From: Ruminiclostridium cellulolyticum H10
GTDB taxonomy: Bacteria; Bacillota; Clostridia; Acetivibrionales; DSM-1351
Assembly (NCBI RefSeq): GCF_000022065.1
Contig: NC_011898.1
Span: 823,501 to 887,500 of the forward strand
Length of the DNA: 64,000 bases
Reading direction: 5' to 3'
The notes under the pieces are model-generated. The model saw only the letters and a list, made by a program, of their open reading frames with translations, had not been told where the DNA came from and did no database searches. Each line of letters begins with the position of its first letter. Position 1 is the first letter of the stretch. Below, piece after piece: positions 40,711 through 50,221 of the stretch. Position numbers and translations under genes: made by a program.

Positions 40711-41676
40711 CTATTCGTTTGGTGAAAGCCATGTTCCACAGCCTATCAACTGCTTTAAAAGTAATATATATTCCGAGGCAGCTTTGGATAAGTATCTGTT
40801 TTTCTTATATGCAACCAAAATGTCACGTTTAGCAAAGGAAGTATTTAATTTATAGTAAACAGGATGTTTCTGGTAATTTCCAAACCTGATTAATGTATCA
40901 GGAATAAAAGAGCAGGCTATACCTGCCAGTGTCCATGAAAAAGCTGTTTCAATACGATCGGTATATATTGCGTTTTGACGACTGAATTCAGGAAATTGGG
41001 ACAGTTTACTGGCGATAGTTTCATCGTCCTGTATGAGAACAAAGTGTTCTTTTACACAAACAGACAAGTCAAGGGACTTCGCCAGGAATAAAGAAGAGCT
41101 GTCATAAATAATATCGTTGGCACTTATCCTGAAAGCTTCTTTTCCATTGTTAAAAGGACTATCTTGTGGAACTGCAAGATAAAACTGTTCCTGAGCAAGA
41201 ATTTCAGTTTGAAGCAGCTTATTATGCAGAGACCCTGATAAAATGCATAAATCCAGACGGCTTTCAGTAAGGAATGACTCCAGATTGGCTTCTTCATTTT
41301 CAACAATATGTATATCAATACCTGGGTACTTTTTCCTGAAGGCTACAATACTCTTTGGAAGCATACATGAGGCCCTAAAGGGAATAGTACCTATAGTTAG
41401 TTTTCCTATATTTAGGACTGTCAGGTCCGTAAGCTCATTATCAAGTTCCGTCAGAATATTTTGTATCTTACGAGCCGCATTTACGTAAAGTTCTCCTGCA
41501 TAAGTGAGCTTTATGGGCGTTGTGCTTCTGTCGAATAGTTGAATATTCAGTTCAGTTTCAAGGTTTTTTACAAACTGACTTAATGCTGGCTGAGATATTA
41601 AAAGTTTCTGAGAAGCTTTTGAAAAGCTTTTTTCATCAGCAAGTCTAATTATATATTCCAATTGTTGAGACGTCAT
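40711..41676 (-). CDS. LysR-family transcriptional regulator
   Basis: 321 aa. The N-terminal winged helix-turn-helix (1-60: MTSQQLEYIIRLADEKSFSK, ASQKLLISQPALSQFVKNLE) is followed by a periplasmic-binding-protein-like effector domain (about 90-300, GKLTIGTIPFRASCMLPKSI). It is divergent from the SGNH hydrolase gene with a 176-nt spacer containing an inverted repeat near its own start, the usual LysR arrangement for autoregulation and control of the divergent gene. It is convergent with cel5N. The inducer is unknown, and no evidence links it to cellulase control. Confidence 0.92.
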   Translation of the reverse strand: MTSQQLEYIIRLADEKSFSKASQKLLISQPALSQFVKNLETELNIQLFDRSTTPIKLTYAGELYVNAARKIQNILTELDNELTDLTVLNIGKLTIGTIPFRASCMLPKSIVAFRKKYPGIDIHIVENEEANLESFLTESRLDLCILSGSLHNKLLQTEILAQEQFYLAVPQDSPFNNGKEAFRISANDIIYDSSSLFLAKSLDLSVCVKEHFVLIQDDETIASKLSQFPEFSRQNAIYTDRIETAFSWTLAGIACSFIPDTLIRFGNYQKHPVYYKLNTSFAKRDILVAYKKNRYLSKAASEYILLLKQLIGCGTWLSPNE

Positions 41677-41703
41677 ACAAATAAATCTCCAAAGATAAAA
41701 TAT

Positions 41704-41721
41704 TATAAGCCATTACTTATA
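41704..41721. promoter_or_regulatory. Possible LysR operator
   Basis: TATAAG-CCATTA-CTTATA, a perfect 6-6-6 inverted repeat 27 nt upstream of the lysR start codon on its transcript side, within the lysR/SGNH divergent spacer. It resembles a dyad bound by LysR proteins but is AT-rich and short. Confidence 0.4.
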
Positions 41722-41852
41722 TAATTTATACTACTATGACTATTGGATTATTTCAACAAAAAGTATGATAATATGAAACTAACATTTCCATAAACTTGTT
41801 TCTTTACAGAACATAATTATGTTAATTTTTTTAATAACCGGGGCGATAAAAA

Positions 41853-42950
41853 ATGGATATTTCACAGGAAATATATTATAAAATGATAGAACGTTCTTTG
41901 ATAAGTACCGGAAATAATTATAGAATTAAGAAGGCAATAGAAAAGGCAGGAAAGAGCCATAAGATAACTATCGCCTATCTTGGAGGCTCAATAACAGAGG
42001 GTTACAATGGGGGTTCTGATAAATGTTTTGCCAAGTTAGCTTGCGATTATTTTGAACAAGCCTTTGGTAAAGGTAATCCAGTAAATTATATAAATGCAGG
42101 TATGGCAGGAACGTGTTCTATAATCGGATTAATACGAATTGAGCGTGATTTATTAATGCACAAACCGGACATTGTTTTTGTAGAATTTGCCGTTAATCAA
42201 TCTAAGGACAAAATAAATATGGCCGCTTTTGAAAGCCTTTTGCTCAGACTATTGAATTCGGAATTTCAACCTGCTGTAGTTCTAATTTTTACAATATCAG
42301 AGGCAGGCTTCTCCTGTCAGAATGAGATGTCTCAAATTGGAATTCATTATGAATTACCTATGATTAGTGTAAAAGATACAATAGTTCCTGAATTCCATGA
42401 GGGCAGAATGAAATGGCAGGATTATTCTAATGATTATATTCATCCTCATGAAAATGGACATAAATTAATTACGGAGCTTATAAAATACTACCTTGATACA
42501 GTAAGCAAGGAGGATTGGGGCAGTAATTACTGTATTTCTGAATCCACAGTAGTAGGTAATGAATTCTTAAATCTGAAAATGCTGGATAATACTAATACAG
42601 CCGTAAAGACTTTTGGCGGGTTTGTGCCGGACAAAACCATTAACCAGTTTCCGAACGGCTGGACACATAAAGCCGGAACTAAAAGGGAAAAGTTCTCTTT
42701 TGATTTATATTGCAGGAATTTGTTTTTGGTGTTCAAAGAGAGTAAAGGCCCGAATACAGGTTCAGTGGACATATTTATTGACAATATATGTGTGCTTAGT
42801 ATAAACGGTTTTAGTAGTTCAGGCTGGAATAACCCGGTAGCTAAATTATTATTAAACAAAGAAAGGTCTTCAAACCACAAGATAGAAATTAAAATGTCCA
42901 AAGGCTTGGAATATAAGGAATTCAGTATTCTGGCTTTTGGGTACAGCTAA
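41853..42950 (+). CDS. SGNH/GDSL-type hydrolase
   Basis: 365 aa with an N-terminal SGNH esterase domain (about 25-215): block I with the nucleophile in YLGGSITEGYNGG, the Asn block in VEFAVNQSKDK, and block V DYIHPHENGHK with the Asp-x-x-His dyad. The C-terminal 150 residues (about 220-365) are beta-rich, ending in EYKEFSILAFGYS, and may be a carbohydrate-binding-like sandwich. There is no signal peptide. Members of this family often deacetylate xylan or other glycans, so a role in trimming acetylated sugars would fit the region, but that is inference. It is divergent from lysR and could be its target. Confidence 0.85.
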   Translation: MDISQEIYYKMIERSLISTGNNYRIKKAIEKAGKSHKITIAYLGGSITEGYNGGSDKCFAKLACDYFEQAFGKGNPVNYINAGMAGTCSIIGLIRIERDLLMHKPDIVFVEFAVNQSKDKINMAAFESLLLRLLNSEFQPAVVLIFTISEAGFSCQNEMSQIGIHYELPMISVKDTIVPEFHEGRMKWQDYSNDYIHPHENGHKLITELIKYYLDTVSKEDWGSNYCISESTVVGNEFLNLKMLDNTNTAVKTFGGFVPDKTINQFPNGWTHKAGTKREKFSFDLYCRNLFLVFKESKGPNTGSVDIFIDNICVLSINGFSSSGWNNPVAKLLLNKERSSNHKIEIKMSKGLEYKEFSILAFGYS

Positions 42951-43022
42951 ATATTTTTAACATATATCTGTCTCATATATAGTATATTGAAGAAGAGTAT
43001 AAATCATAAAAGAAGTAGCTGA

Positions 43023-43772
43023 ATGAGAAAGTTAAGAATTATTTTTTTAAATCGAAGAATTTTACTTATTGCAGCAGTTTTAATAATTGCTATATTAGCT
43101 CTACCAGTTATTTTGTTCATCGAAATATCTACCTCAGATACATTTACAGATCCCAAAAGCGGTGTAATAGTTATTGATCCGGGGCATGGAGGAATCGACG
43201 GGGGAACAAGCAGGGACGGAGTATTGGAAAAAGAAATAAATCTTGATATAGCTAAAAAGCTAAAATCCATTCTTATGGAACGGGGATATAAAATAATAAT
43301 GACAAGGGAAGAAGATGTTTCCCTTGAAAGTCTTGATAATAGCCGAAAATCTAGGCACTTAAGGGATTTGACAGCTAGGGCCAATATTATTAATAATAGC
43401 AATGCACAACTGTTTCTAAGCATACATGTTAACTGCAATATAAAAAAGCCTGCGACTGATGGTGCAATAGTCTTTTTCTGCAAAAAGTATGAGCAGAATA
43501 GAACGTTGGCCTTATGTATTCAGCGAGTATTAAACAACATGGTTGTAGACGGGAAAAAACGAAACGTTCATGACCCGGTACAGGCAAAATATTATGTTCT
43601 TAACTATACTAATATACCCGGAGTTATAGTTGAAACGGGTTTTATTTCAAACGAGGAAGAAAGGCAGAAATTAGCAAAGGGCACCTTTCGACAGGAGCTC
43701 GCAAAATCAATAGCAAAGGGAATAGAACAATATTTAGATGAATCAAGTAAGGTATCGACTCCTGCATCATAA
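43023..43772 (+). CDS. cwlD: N-acetylmuramoyl-L-alanine amidase, CwlD type
   Basis: 249 aa with a single N-terminal membrane/signal helix (RRILLIAAVLIIAILALPVIL) and an Amidase_3 zinc domain: IDPGHGGIDGGTSRDGVLEKE (first His and Glu ligand region), FLSIHVNCN (second His) and the catalytic Glu in GVIVETGFISNEEE. Length and sequence resemble CwlD, which makes muramic-delta-lactam in spore cortex peptidoglycan and is needed for germination. The ribosome-binding site is weak (AGAAG), consistent with sporulation-phase use. It ends 11 nt from the convergent metallophosphoesterase gene. Confidence 0.88.
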   Translation: MRKLRIIFLNRRILLIAAVLIIAILALPVILFIEISTSDTFTDPKSGVIVIDPGHGGIDGGTSRDGVLEKEINLDIAKKLKSILMERGYKIIMTREEDVSLESLDNSRKSRHLRDLTARANIINNSNAQLFLSIHVNCNIKKPATDGAIVFFCKKYEQNRTLALCIQRVLNNMVVDGKKRNVHDPVQAKYYVLNYTNIPGVIVETGFISNEEERQKLAKGTFRQELAKSIAKGIEQYLDESSKVSTPAS

Positions 43773-43783
43773 AGTTCAGGGAA

Positions 43784-44740
43784 TTAATCAATCAGTTTTA
43801 TATTTTCAGTAAAATCATCAAGCCCTTCTCCAAAGTAGCTGTCCATTTTGGCATATGGTGAATATAGGGAAACCTTAAGAGTACCGGATTGGGGGGAGAA
43901 TTTAAGAAACCTTAAAAATCCGTTCCCACCATATGGTGCCTTTTGGTAGTCAGAAAGAATCTCCACAACCTTTCTTGTTGTTCCATCAGAATTGCAAATC
44001 ATTTTTACTTTTCTTTGAGCACCATGAAAATGTCCGCACAACACCAAAAAAACATTGTCGTTTTTAAGGACAATACTGTCTGACACTATTCGGGCCTTTT
44101 CTGTCATTTCTCCATCAGAGTCAAGGTATTCATGTAAAACGAGAATAGCATTTCTATGGCCATATTTTTCAAGAACCTTATTTGCCCAGTTTGTTGTTGT
44201 AAGGGTGGTTTCAGTACCGAAACCTAGATATAGTACTATGAAGTTGTGACGGCCAAAAGATGTAAGGTCGTAATGATTGCGGTTGTTATCCATATTTCCC
44301 CCATACCAAGACTTGTTTATATAGCGGGAAGAACCGAAATAGCTCTTAAATGTATTGTAATTAAGACCATTCATTATGACGTCATGATTACCTGCCAAAA
44401 TACCGTATGGAACATCAGCATCATCAAGTTTTTTAAAGTTTCGGCTTGCAACCTTCCACTGCTTTACACAGCTAGCATTGTTGATAATATCGCCTGATAC
44501 AATCAAATAACCAAAAGAATTACCCTTGTATTTTTTAACAAACCAGTCCCCCAGAAAATCATAAATTTGAGGATAGCTTTCGGCATAGTACTGAGGGTCG
44601 GAAAGCCATACCATTGTGAACGGTTTTTCCTTACAATACTTGTTTGAGGAGAATAATGACGCATCAACCCGGAACCAGGTTGAGGACATTAAAAACAGTA
44701 AAAATATAGTAAGTAAACTTGTTACTAATCTCTTCTTCAT
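43784..44740 (-). CDS. Secreted metallophosphoesterase
   Basis: 318 aa. A signal peptide (RLVTSLLTIFLLFLMSSTWF) precedes a calcineurin-like fold with the metal motifs in order: TMVWLSDPQYY (first Asp), LIVSGDIINN (GD), LAGNHDVIMNG (GNHD), LVLHEYLDSDGE (His) and CGHFHGAQ (GHxH). Exported phosphoesterases of this sort are often phosphodiesterases or nucleotidases; no lipobox is seen. AGGTAAAAT (minus strand) is near the start. It is divergent from the copper gene pair and convergent with cwlD. Substrate unknown. Confidence 0.88.
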   Translation of the reverse strand: MKKRLVTSLLTIFLLFLMSSTWFRVDASLFSSNKYCKEKPFTMVWLSDPQYYAESYPQIYDFLGDWFVKKYKGNSFGYLIVSGDIINNASCVKQWKVASRNFKKLDDADVPYGILAGNHDVIMNGLNYNTFKSYFGSSRYINKSWYGGNMDNNRNHYDLTSFGRHNFIVLYLGFGTETTLTTTNWANKVLEKYGHRNAILVLHEYLDSDGEMTEKARIVSDSIVLKNDNVFLVLCGHFHGAQRKVKMICNSDGTTRKVVEILSDYQKAPYGGNGFLRFLKFSPQSGTLKVSLYSPYAKMDSYFGEGLDDFTENIKLID

Positions 44741-44791
44741 AATTTTACCTCGTTAGTTGAAAAATTTTATTCTATACATATATTTTGTAGT

Positions 44792-44813
44792 CTTTTTAAA
44801 ATTATTTAAAAAG
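44792..44813. promoter_or_regulatory. Inverted repeat in the metallophosphoesterase / copper-gene spacer
   Basis: CTTTTTAAA-ATTA-TTTAAAAAG, nine perfect pairs. It lies 52 nt from the metallophosphoesterase start and about 89 nt from the copper fusion start. It is not a CsoR or CopY box; it may be an operator of unknown type or an AT-rich chance dyad. Confidence 0.35.
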
Positions 44814-44901
44814 TAATTTTCACCTCCATAAAATCTTCACAAAGAGCTGATAAAATTGTAAAAGCTAAAATTAAGCATGTTTTTAAATGGAGGAAAATCT
44901 A

Positions 44902-46317
44902 GTGCTTAAAATTCTTCACGTAGAGGGCATGACTTGTACTGGCTGCGAGACAAGAATCGAGAATGCAATAAAAAAACTTGATGGGGTTGAAAATGTCAAA
45001 GTTAGTTATAGCAACTCTAATGTTTACGTAACCTACGATATTGATGCCGTTAATTTGAACACAATCATAGAGGCGGTTGAAAAATTAAACTATAAGGTAA
45101 AAAATAAATCAAATTCTATCCGTAATAAACCCCAGTTTATGGGAGTAGGACAGATTGTCGGAATAGCAGTAATAATACTTGCTTTATATATAATTATAAG
45201 GAATACGGTTGGTTTCAACTTTATACCACAGGTAAATCAATCAATGGGGTACGGAATATTGTTTTTTATGGGAATGCTGACATCACTTCATTGTGTAGCT
45301 ATGTGCGGAGGGATAAACCTGTCGGTATGTGTCCAATATAAAGCAGTAACCGACGGTTCTAAGTTTGATAAATTAAAACCAAGTGCTTTGTATAATCTGG
45401 GACGTGTAATTTCCTATACAATAGTAGGTGGAATTGTCGGTGGAATAGGTTCTGTGGTGAGCTTTTCGGGTACAGCAAAAGGAGTAGTTGCAATTCTTTC
45501 TGGTTTTTTTATGATTATAATGGGTATAAATATGTTAAATATTTTCCCTGTACTTAGAAAACTAAATCCTAGGATGCCTAAGATTTTTTCAAGAAAAGTT
45601 CATGAAAATGGCATAAACCGTGGGCCTTTAATTGTTGGATTTCTAAATGGCCTTATGCCATGCGGCCCTTTACAGGCAATGCAGATATACGCATTGGGCA
45701 CGGGAAGTGCTATGACAGGAGCTTTATCAATGTTTTTGTTCTGTCTTGGAACGATTCCGCTTATGTTTGGATTTGGTGCCGTAAGCTCATTTCTGAGCGG
45801 TAAGTTTACACACAGGATGATGAAGGTAAGTGCTGTATTGGTTTTGCTACTAGGTGTTTTAATGTTAAACAGAGGTCTTTTGCTTTCGGGCTTCAATACA
45901 AGTGTAGTGCTTGGTATGTCAGCTTCTGGCAGCGGGGTTGCAAAAATAGAGGGAAACGTTCAGATAGTTAATACCAAGCTTGACTCTGGCAGGTACAGCC
46001 CTATAATAGTTCAGAAAGGTATTCCCGTAAAATGGATAATTACTGCGGATTCAAGCGACATTAACGGTTGTAACAACAGCATAAACGTACCTGAATACAA
46101 CCTTGAAAACAAGCAATTGAAGGCTGGACAAAATGTTATTGAATTCACCCCCGGCGAAGAAGGGAATTTTGTATACAGTTGCTGGATGGGAATGATTACC
46201 AGTAACATAAAGGTTGTCAGCGACCTGTCATCTGTCAGTGATGAAGATAAACAGGCGACAGCGATTCACAGGGTAAGGTCTCCGGTGCGGGAGGCTGCTG
46301 TGGTTAGTCTATTATGA
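44902..46317 (+). CDS. HMA - UreH/DsbD-like membrane domain - cupredoxin fusion (copper handling)
   Basis: 471 aa from a GTG at 44902, 8 nt after GGAGG; the ATG at 44887 lies ahead of that site. Three parts: an HMA metal-binding domain (residues 1-65, HVEGMTCTGCETR), a six-helix UreH/DsbD-type transmembrane domain (about 80-340, with MLTSLHCVAMCGGINLS and NGLMPCGPLQAMQIYALGTGS, each with a conserved Cys), and a C-terminal cupredoxin-like domain (about 355-455) with candidate ligands in DINGCNNS and YSCWMGMI. Membership is the sulfite-exporter-like/heavy-metal family. It precedes copA by 26 nt, so copper export or copper delivery to an extracytoplasmic site is the likely role. Confidence 0.85.
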   Translation: MLKILHVEGMTCTGCETRIENAIKKLDGVENVKVSYSNSNVYVTYDIDAVNLNTIIEAVEKLNYKVKNKSNSIRNKPQFMGVGQIVGIAVIILALYIIIRNTVGFNFIPQVNQSMGYGILFFMGMLTSLHCVAMCGGINLSVCVQYKAVTDGSKFDKLKPSALYNLGRVISYTIVGGIVGGIGSVVSFSGTAKGVVAILSGFFMIIMGINMLNIFPVLRKLNPRMPKIFSRKVHENGINRGPLIVGFLNGLMPCGPLQAMQIYALGTGSAMTGALSMFLFCLGTIPLMFGFGAVSSFLSGKFTHRMMKVSAVLVLLLGVLMLNRGLLLSGFNTSVVLGMSASGSGVAKIEGNVQIVNTKLDSGRYSPIIVQKGIPVKWIITADSSDINGCNNSINVPEYNLENKQLKAGQNVIEFTPGEEGNFVYSCWMGMITSNIKVVSDLSSVSDEDKQATAIHRVRSPVREAAVVSLL

Positions 46318-46343
46318 GATAAAATCTATAAAGGAGCGATAAA

Positions 46344-48791
46344 ATGGACAGAAAAGAATCCCTAAAAATCACAGGTATGAGCTGTGCAGCTTGTGCAGCA
46401 AGGATTGAAAAGGGTCTTAATAAGCTTGAGGGAGTAAAGCAGGCAAATGTAAATTTTGCAGTAGAAAAAGCGACAGTTGAGTATGATGACAATCTGACCG
46501 ACCTCGGCAAGTTTCAGGAAACAATAAAAAAACTTGGTTATGGAGTTATCAAGGAAAGTTCTAAATCAGGAAACAAAGTAGAATTGAAGCTTACGGGGAT
46601 GTCCTGTGCGGCATGTTCTTCGAAAATCGAAAGAAAGCTTAATAAGACCGAAGGAATTGCCAAGGCAGCCGTTAATCTTGCAACGGAAAAGGCAAATATT
46701 GAATACGATCTGTCAACGGTTAAAGTATCAGACATAATAAAGACAATTGAGAGACTAGGCTATGGGGCGGAAAAAGCAGAGGAGGTTAACAGGGATACTG
46801 AGAAAGAGCAAAGAGAGAAGGAAATAAGATCCTTGAAACTTTCACTGATTGTATCAGCAGTACTTAGTGCACCTCTCGTACTTGCAATGATACTCGGAAT
46901 GTTGAAGCTAGACAGTCCTGTACTTTCATTGTTGCATAATGAGTATTTTCAGCTGATAATAACAACTCCGGTACAGTTTATAATCGGTTTCAGATTTTAT
47001 AAACATGCCTATTATGCGTTAAAATCAAAAAGCGCCAACATGGATGTATTAATAGCCATGGGTACATCGGCTGCATACTTCTTTAGCCTTTACAATGTTT
47101 TCTTTGAGGAAGTTCAAAAAGGTATGATGAAAAACCTTTACTTTGAAGCAGCCGCAGTTATTATTACACTCATTCTGTTGGGAAAGTATCTGGAGGCGGT
47201 TGCAAAAGGCAAAACCTCTGAAGCTATTAAGAAGCTTATGGGATTGCAGGCAAAAACGGCCAGAGTTCTTAGAAATGGCACGGAGGAGGACATACCTATA
47301 GAAGATGTTCTACCGGGTGACATTGTTGTAGTAAGGCCGGGAGAAAAAATACCCGTAGACGGTAAAATACTGGAGGGTAATTCATCCATAGATGAATCCA
47401 TGCTCACAGGTGAAAGTCTACCTGTAGAGAAAAAAGCAGGTGATTTTGTAATTGGTGCCACTATAAACAAATTTGGAACCTTCCGTTTTGAAGCCACGAA
47501 GGTAGGCAAAGATACCGCTCTGTCACAAATAATCAGGATGGTTGAAGATGCCCAAGGATCAAAAGCTCCCATTCAAAAAATTGCCGACAAGGTTTCTGGT
47601 ATATTTGTTCCTATAGTTGTAGCAATTGCATTATTGACCTTTGTTATATGGCTGTTTGTAACAGGTGATGTGACAAAGGCAATAGTAAGTGCAGTAGCTG
47701 TTCTGGTAATAGCTTGTCCCTGTTCGCTAGGATTGGCGACACCTACTGCAATAATGGTAGGTACGGGGAAGGGGGCGGAAAACGGCATACTAATAAAAGG
47801 CGGAGAACATCTGGAGATGGCTTATAAGTTAAACGCTGTAGTTCTTGATAAAACAGGTACAATTACAAAAGGAGAGCCGGAGGTTACCGATATAGTAGTT
47901 CTGGACAATACCTATGAAAAAATGGAAATATTAAGACTTGCATCTATCACGGAAAAAAGCTCCGAACATCCCTTGGGCGTTGCAATTTATGAATATGGTA
48001 AAAAGGAACTTGGTAAAATCAATGACCCTGACAAATTTGAAGCAATACCTGGCAGAGGCGTACTGTCTGTTATAGATGGTAAAACTATCTATATCGGTAC
48101 CAGAAAGCTTATGAGAGAACAGGGTATTGATATTGCAAGTGTTGGAGCTGGCATTGAAAGGCTTGAGGATGAAGGTAAAACAGCAATGCTGATGTCTATA
48201 GACAACAGACTTACCGCCCTTATTGCAGTAGCCGATACGTTGAAGGAAAGTTCAAAGGAAGCAATTCAGGAATTGAAGAGTATCGGTATTGAGGTATACA
48301 TGATTACTGGTGACAATAAAAGGACGGCTAATGCTATTGCAAAGCTGGTTGGAATAACTAATGTACTTGCAGAAGTGCTTCCCGAGAACAAGGCGGAGGA
48401 AGTTGAAAAGCTTAAGGCAAGCGGAAAAATAGTAGCAATGGTTGGTGACGGAATTAATGATGCACCTGCTTTAGCTACAGCTGATATAGGAATGGCAGTA
48501 GGCACAGGTACTGATGTAGCCATTGAAGCAGCAGATATTACTCTTATGAGGGGAGATTTAAGAACCATTCCTGCTGCAATAAGACTTTCCAGAAAAACAA
48601 TGAACAAAATAAAACAAAATCTTTTCTGGGCATTCTTTTACAATATTATAGGTATACCATTTGCAGCACTAGGATTACTGAACCCAATGATTGCAGGAGG
48701 AGCAATGGCATTCAGCTCGGTGTCGGTAGTAGCGAATTCATTGAGCCTTAAAGGCTTTAAACCTATGGAAACCCGGAAGAAAAATAATTAG
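46344..48791 (+). CDS. copA: Copper-translocating P1B-type ATPase
   Basis: 815 aa. Two N-terminal HMA domains carry [10 protein letters not shown] and [11 protein letters not shown]u(I) sites (about residues 5-70 and 80-145). The membrane metal site is [10 protein letters not shown], the phosphorylation loop [13 protein letters not shown], the P1B-specific SEHPLG His-Pro motif is present, and the hinge is [15 protein letters not shown]. The final helix region NLFWAFFYN and NSLSLKGF support Cu(I) rather than zinc. AAAGGAG is before the ATG. Cotranscribed with the HMA-cupredoxin fusion; no CsoR gene is adjacent. Expected role: Cu(I) efflux. Confidence 0.96.
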   Translation: MDRKESLKITGMSCAACAARIEKGLNKLEGVKQANVNFAVEKATVEYDDNLTDLGKFQETIKKLGYGVIKESSKSGNKVELKLTGMSCAACSSKIERKLNKTEGIAKAAVNLATEKANIEYDLSTVKVSDIIKTIERLGYGAEKAEEVNRDTEKEQREKEIRSLKLSLIVSAVLSAPLVLAMILGMLKLDSPVLSLLHNEYFQLIITTPVQFIIGFRFYKHAYYALKSKSANMDVLIAMGTSAAYFFSLYNVFFEEVQKGMMKNLYFEAAAVIITLILLGKYLEAVAKGKTSEAIKKLMGLQAKTARVLRNGTEEDIPIEDVLPGDIVVVRPGEKIPVDGKILEGNSSIDESMLTGESLPVEKKAGDFVIGATINKFGTFRFEATKVGKDTALSQIIRMVEDAQGSKAPIQKIADKVSGIFVPIVVAIALLTFVIWLFVTGDVTKAIVSAVAVLVIACPCSLGLATPTAIMVGTGKGAENGILIKGGEHLEMAYKLNAVVLDKTGTITKGEPEVTDIVVLDNTYEKMEILRLASITEKSSEHPLGVAIYEYGKKELGKINDPDKFEAIPGRGVLSVIDGKTIYIGTRKLMREQGIDIASVGAGIERLEDEGKTAMLMSIDNRLTALIAVADTLKESSKEAIQELKSIGIEVYMITGDNKRTANAIAKLVGITNVLAEVLPENKAEEVEKLKASGKIVAMVGDGINDAPALATADIGMAVGTGTDVAIEAADITLMRGDLRTIPAAIRLSRKTMNKIKQNLFWAFFYNIIGIPFAALGLLNPMIAGGAMAFSSVSVVANSLSLKGFKPMETRKKNN

Positions 48792-48944
48792 CAAACATTA
48801 CTAATACTTTGACCCCACCAAGTGCCATAATTAATTCGAATTATATATAGTCGCTGTTTATATTTCCGGCATATGAAGGGAGGTGATATTAAGGTAGGTT
48901 GCCGAAATGAAAGGAATATTCATTTAAATTCTTTCATTGAAACT

Positions 48945-49080
48945 AAGCAGTGTACAAAATATGCTGAATCCTTGTGATTTATGACGAGGTACGGAGGAAC
49001 CAAGAAAAGGGGGTTAATCCATTTTATATGGTAGGGTGATCCTATTACCCGAACCCGGCAGCTAACTTCGGAAGCACAGT
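48945..49080 (+). promoter_or_regulatory. c-di-AMP riboswitch (ydaO/yuaA class)
   Basis: Conserved blocks appear in order: TGCTGAATCC, GACGAGGTACGGAGGAACC, GGGGGTTAATCC, TAGGGTGATCC, CCGAACCCGGCAGCTAACTT and a closing AGCA that pairs with the first TGCT. These are the marks of the ydaO RNA. It lies directly before a cell-wall hydrolase, a classic regulon member. The RNA ends within a few nucleotides of the AGGAGG site, so ligand binding could affect translation or a nearby terminator; I see no clear T-run terminator. In this class c-di-AMP normally turns expression off. Confidence 0.93.
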
Positions 49081-49092
49081 ATAGGAGGAATA

Positions 49093-49989
49093 ATGGTACA
49101 AAAGATTAACAAGGTACTTGTGGGATGTTTTATAGTTCTTTTTCTTGCATTCGCATCTACAGCCGTTATGGCTGCCTCAATGCCGGCAAAAATCACAGGT
49201 ACAAATGTCAAAATGAGAAAGGCACCAACAACAGCTTCCGTCATTGTAACCAAACTGACAAATGCCAAAGTAACTGTTACCGACCATTCAAAAGGCTGGT
49301 ACAAAGTTTCATATAATAAGAAAACCGGTTGGGTAAATGGAAATTATGTGAGATTACAGTCTACAAAAGGAATTATAAATGCAAATGGTGTAAATTTCAG
49401 GAAAAGCTCTGGAACTAACAGTAAAGTTATAAGCTCACTAAAAAAGAATACTTCCTTACAAATTTTAGATATTACAAAAGGTTGGAACAAGGTTAAGATA
49501 GGATCAAAGGTGGGTTATGTATCATCAAAGTTTGTGAATATATCAGCTGCAAGCGAAAAAACCTCCAGATCCGGGAATGTTGTAGCATTTACAGCTGGTA
49601 ATGATGATGGCTCTATAAACAGCAAAATAATTGAATACGCCAGAAATTTTGAAGGGGTTAGGTATTCATACGGAGGTGCAAATCCACAAACGGGATTCGA
49701 TTGTTCGGGCTTTGTAGGTTACGTATACAAAAAATTTGATGTCAAGCTTAACAGATCCGCCCAAGGTATGTATTCCAACGGAGTTAAGGTTTCAAAGACC
49801 CAGCTAAAGCCAGGCGATATCTTGTTTTTTGATGCTTCATCCCGTAAAGCGGCTGGACAAATAGACCACGCAGGAATTTATATTGGTGGTAATACCTTTA
49901 TTCACGCATCTTCATCCAACGGAAAAGTTCGTGTACAAAAGCTGTCTGAATACAGGGGTACTTATATTGGAGCAAAAAGAGTAGTATAA
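49093..49989 (+). CDS. SH3b-SH3b-NlpC/P60 peptidoglycan hydrolase
   Basis: 298 aa: signal peptide (1-27, ending AVMAA), two bacterial SH3 domains (about 33-90, ITGTNVKMRKAPTTASVIV; and 95-150, NANGVNFRKSSGTNSKVI) and a C-terminal NlpC/P60 domain (about 170-298). The catalytic Cys is in TGFDCSGFVGY, the His in DHAGIYIGG and the third residue in TFIHASSS. It would cleave gamma-D-Glu-diaminopimelate bonds. Control by a c-di-AMP riboswitch ties cell-wall remodelling to the nucleotide second messenger, as in many Firmicutes. AGGAGG lies before the ATG; a terminator follows. Confidence 0.94.
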   Translation: MVQKINKVLVGCFIVLFLAFASTAVMAASMPAKITGTNVKMRKAPTTASVIVTKLTNAKVTVTDHSKGWYKVSYNKKTGWVNGNYVRLQSTKGIINANGVNFRKSSGTNSKVISSLKKNTSLQILDITKGWNKVKIGSKVGYVSSKFVNISAASEKTSRSGNVVAFTAGNDDGSINSKIIEYARNFEGVRYSYGGANPQTGFDCSGFVGYVYKKFDVKLNRSAQGMYSNGVKVSKTQLKPGDILFFDASSRKAAGQIDHAGIYIGGNTFIHASSSNGKVRVQKLSEYRGTYIGAKRVV

Positions 49990-50011
49990 AAATCTATAAA
50001 GAATAATTTAT

Positions 50012-50046
50012 AGCCACAAAATTGATTTTAATTTTGTGGCTTTTTG
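50012..50046 (+). terminator. Rho-independent terminator after the wall hydrolase
   Basis: AGCCACAAAATT / AATTTTGTGGCT stem, short loop, five Ts. Confidence 0.9.
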
Positions 50047-50154
50047 TTATGGGCTTTAGCCTGTTGAGTATGTTGGAGTTTCTCAACAGAGAAACGGAGA
50101 CATACGAAATAATAAACCACCCGCTATGCGGGTGCGCGACAGTAGTTATACAAA

Positions 50155-50220
50155 AAAATCACCTTTTCGTTAAAATAGAGTTGTTCAAGCTGCTAGATTA
50201 ACGAGGGAAAAGGTGATTTT
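50155..50220 (+). promoter_or_regulatory. tnpA 5' UTR hairpin sequestering the ribosome-binding site
   Basis: AAAATCACCTTTTC (50155-50168) pairs perfectly with GAAAAGGTGATTTT (50207-50220), extended by GTTAA/TTAAC. The 3' arm contains the AAGGTG Shine-Dalgarno and ends one base before the ATG. This mirrors the translation-blocking 5' stem-loop known for IS200. Confidence 0.75.
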
Positions 50221-50221
50221 A

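Noticed and set aside
40711..41676. LysR as a dedicated regulator of the cip-cel operon
   Set aside because: It is convergent with the operon end and far from its promoter; the dyad is in the SGNH spacer, so sequence gives no link to cipC.
44792..44813. Copper operator (CsoR or CopY type)
   Set aside because: The dyad has no G/C-rich core as in CsoR boxes and no TACA-N2-TGTA as in CopY boxes.
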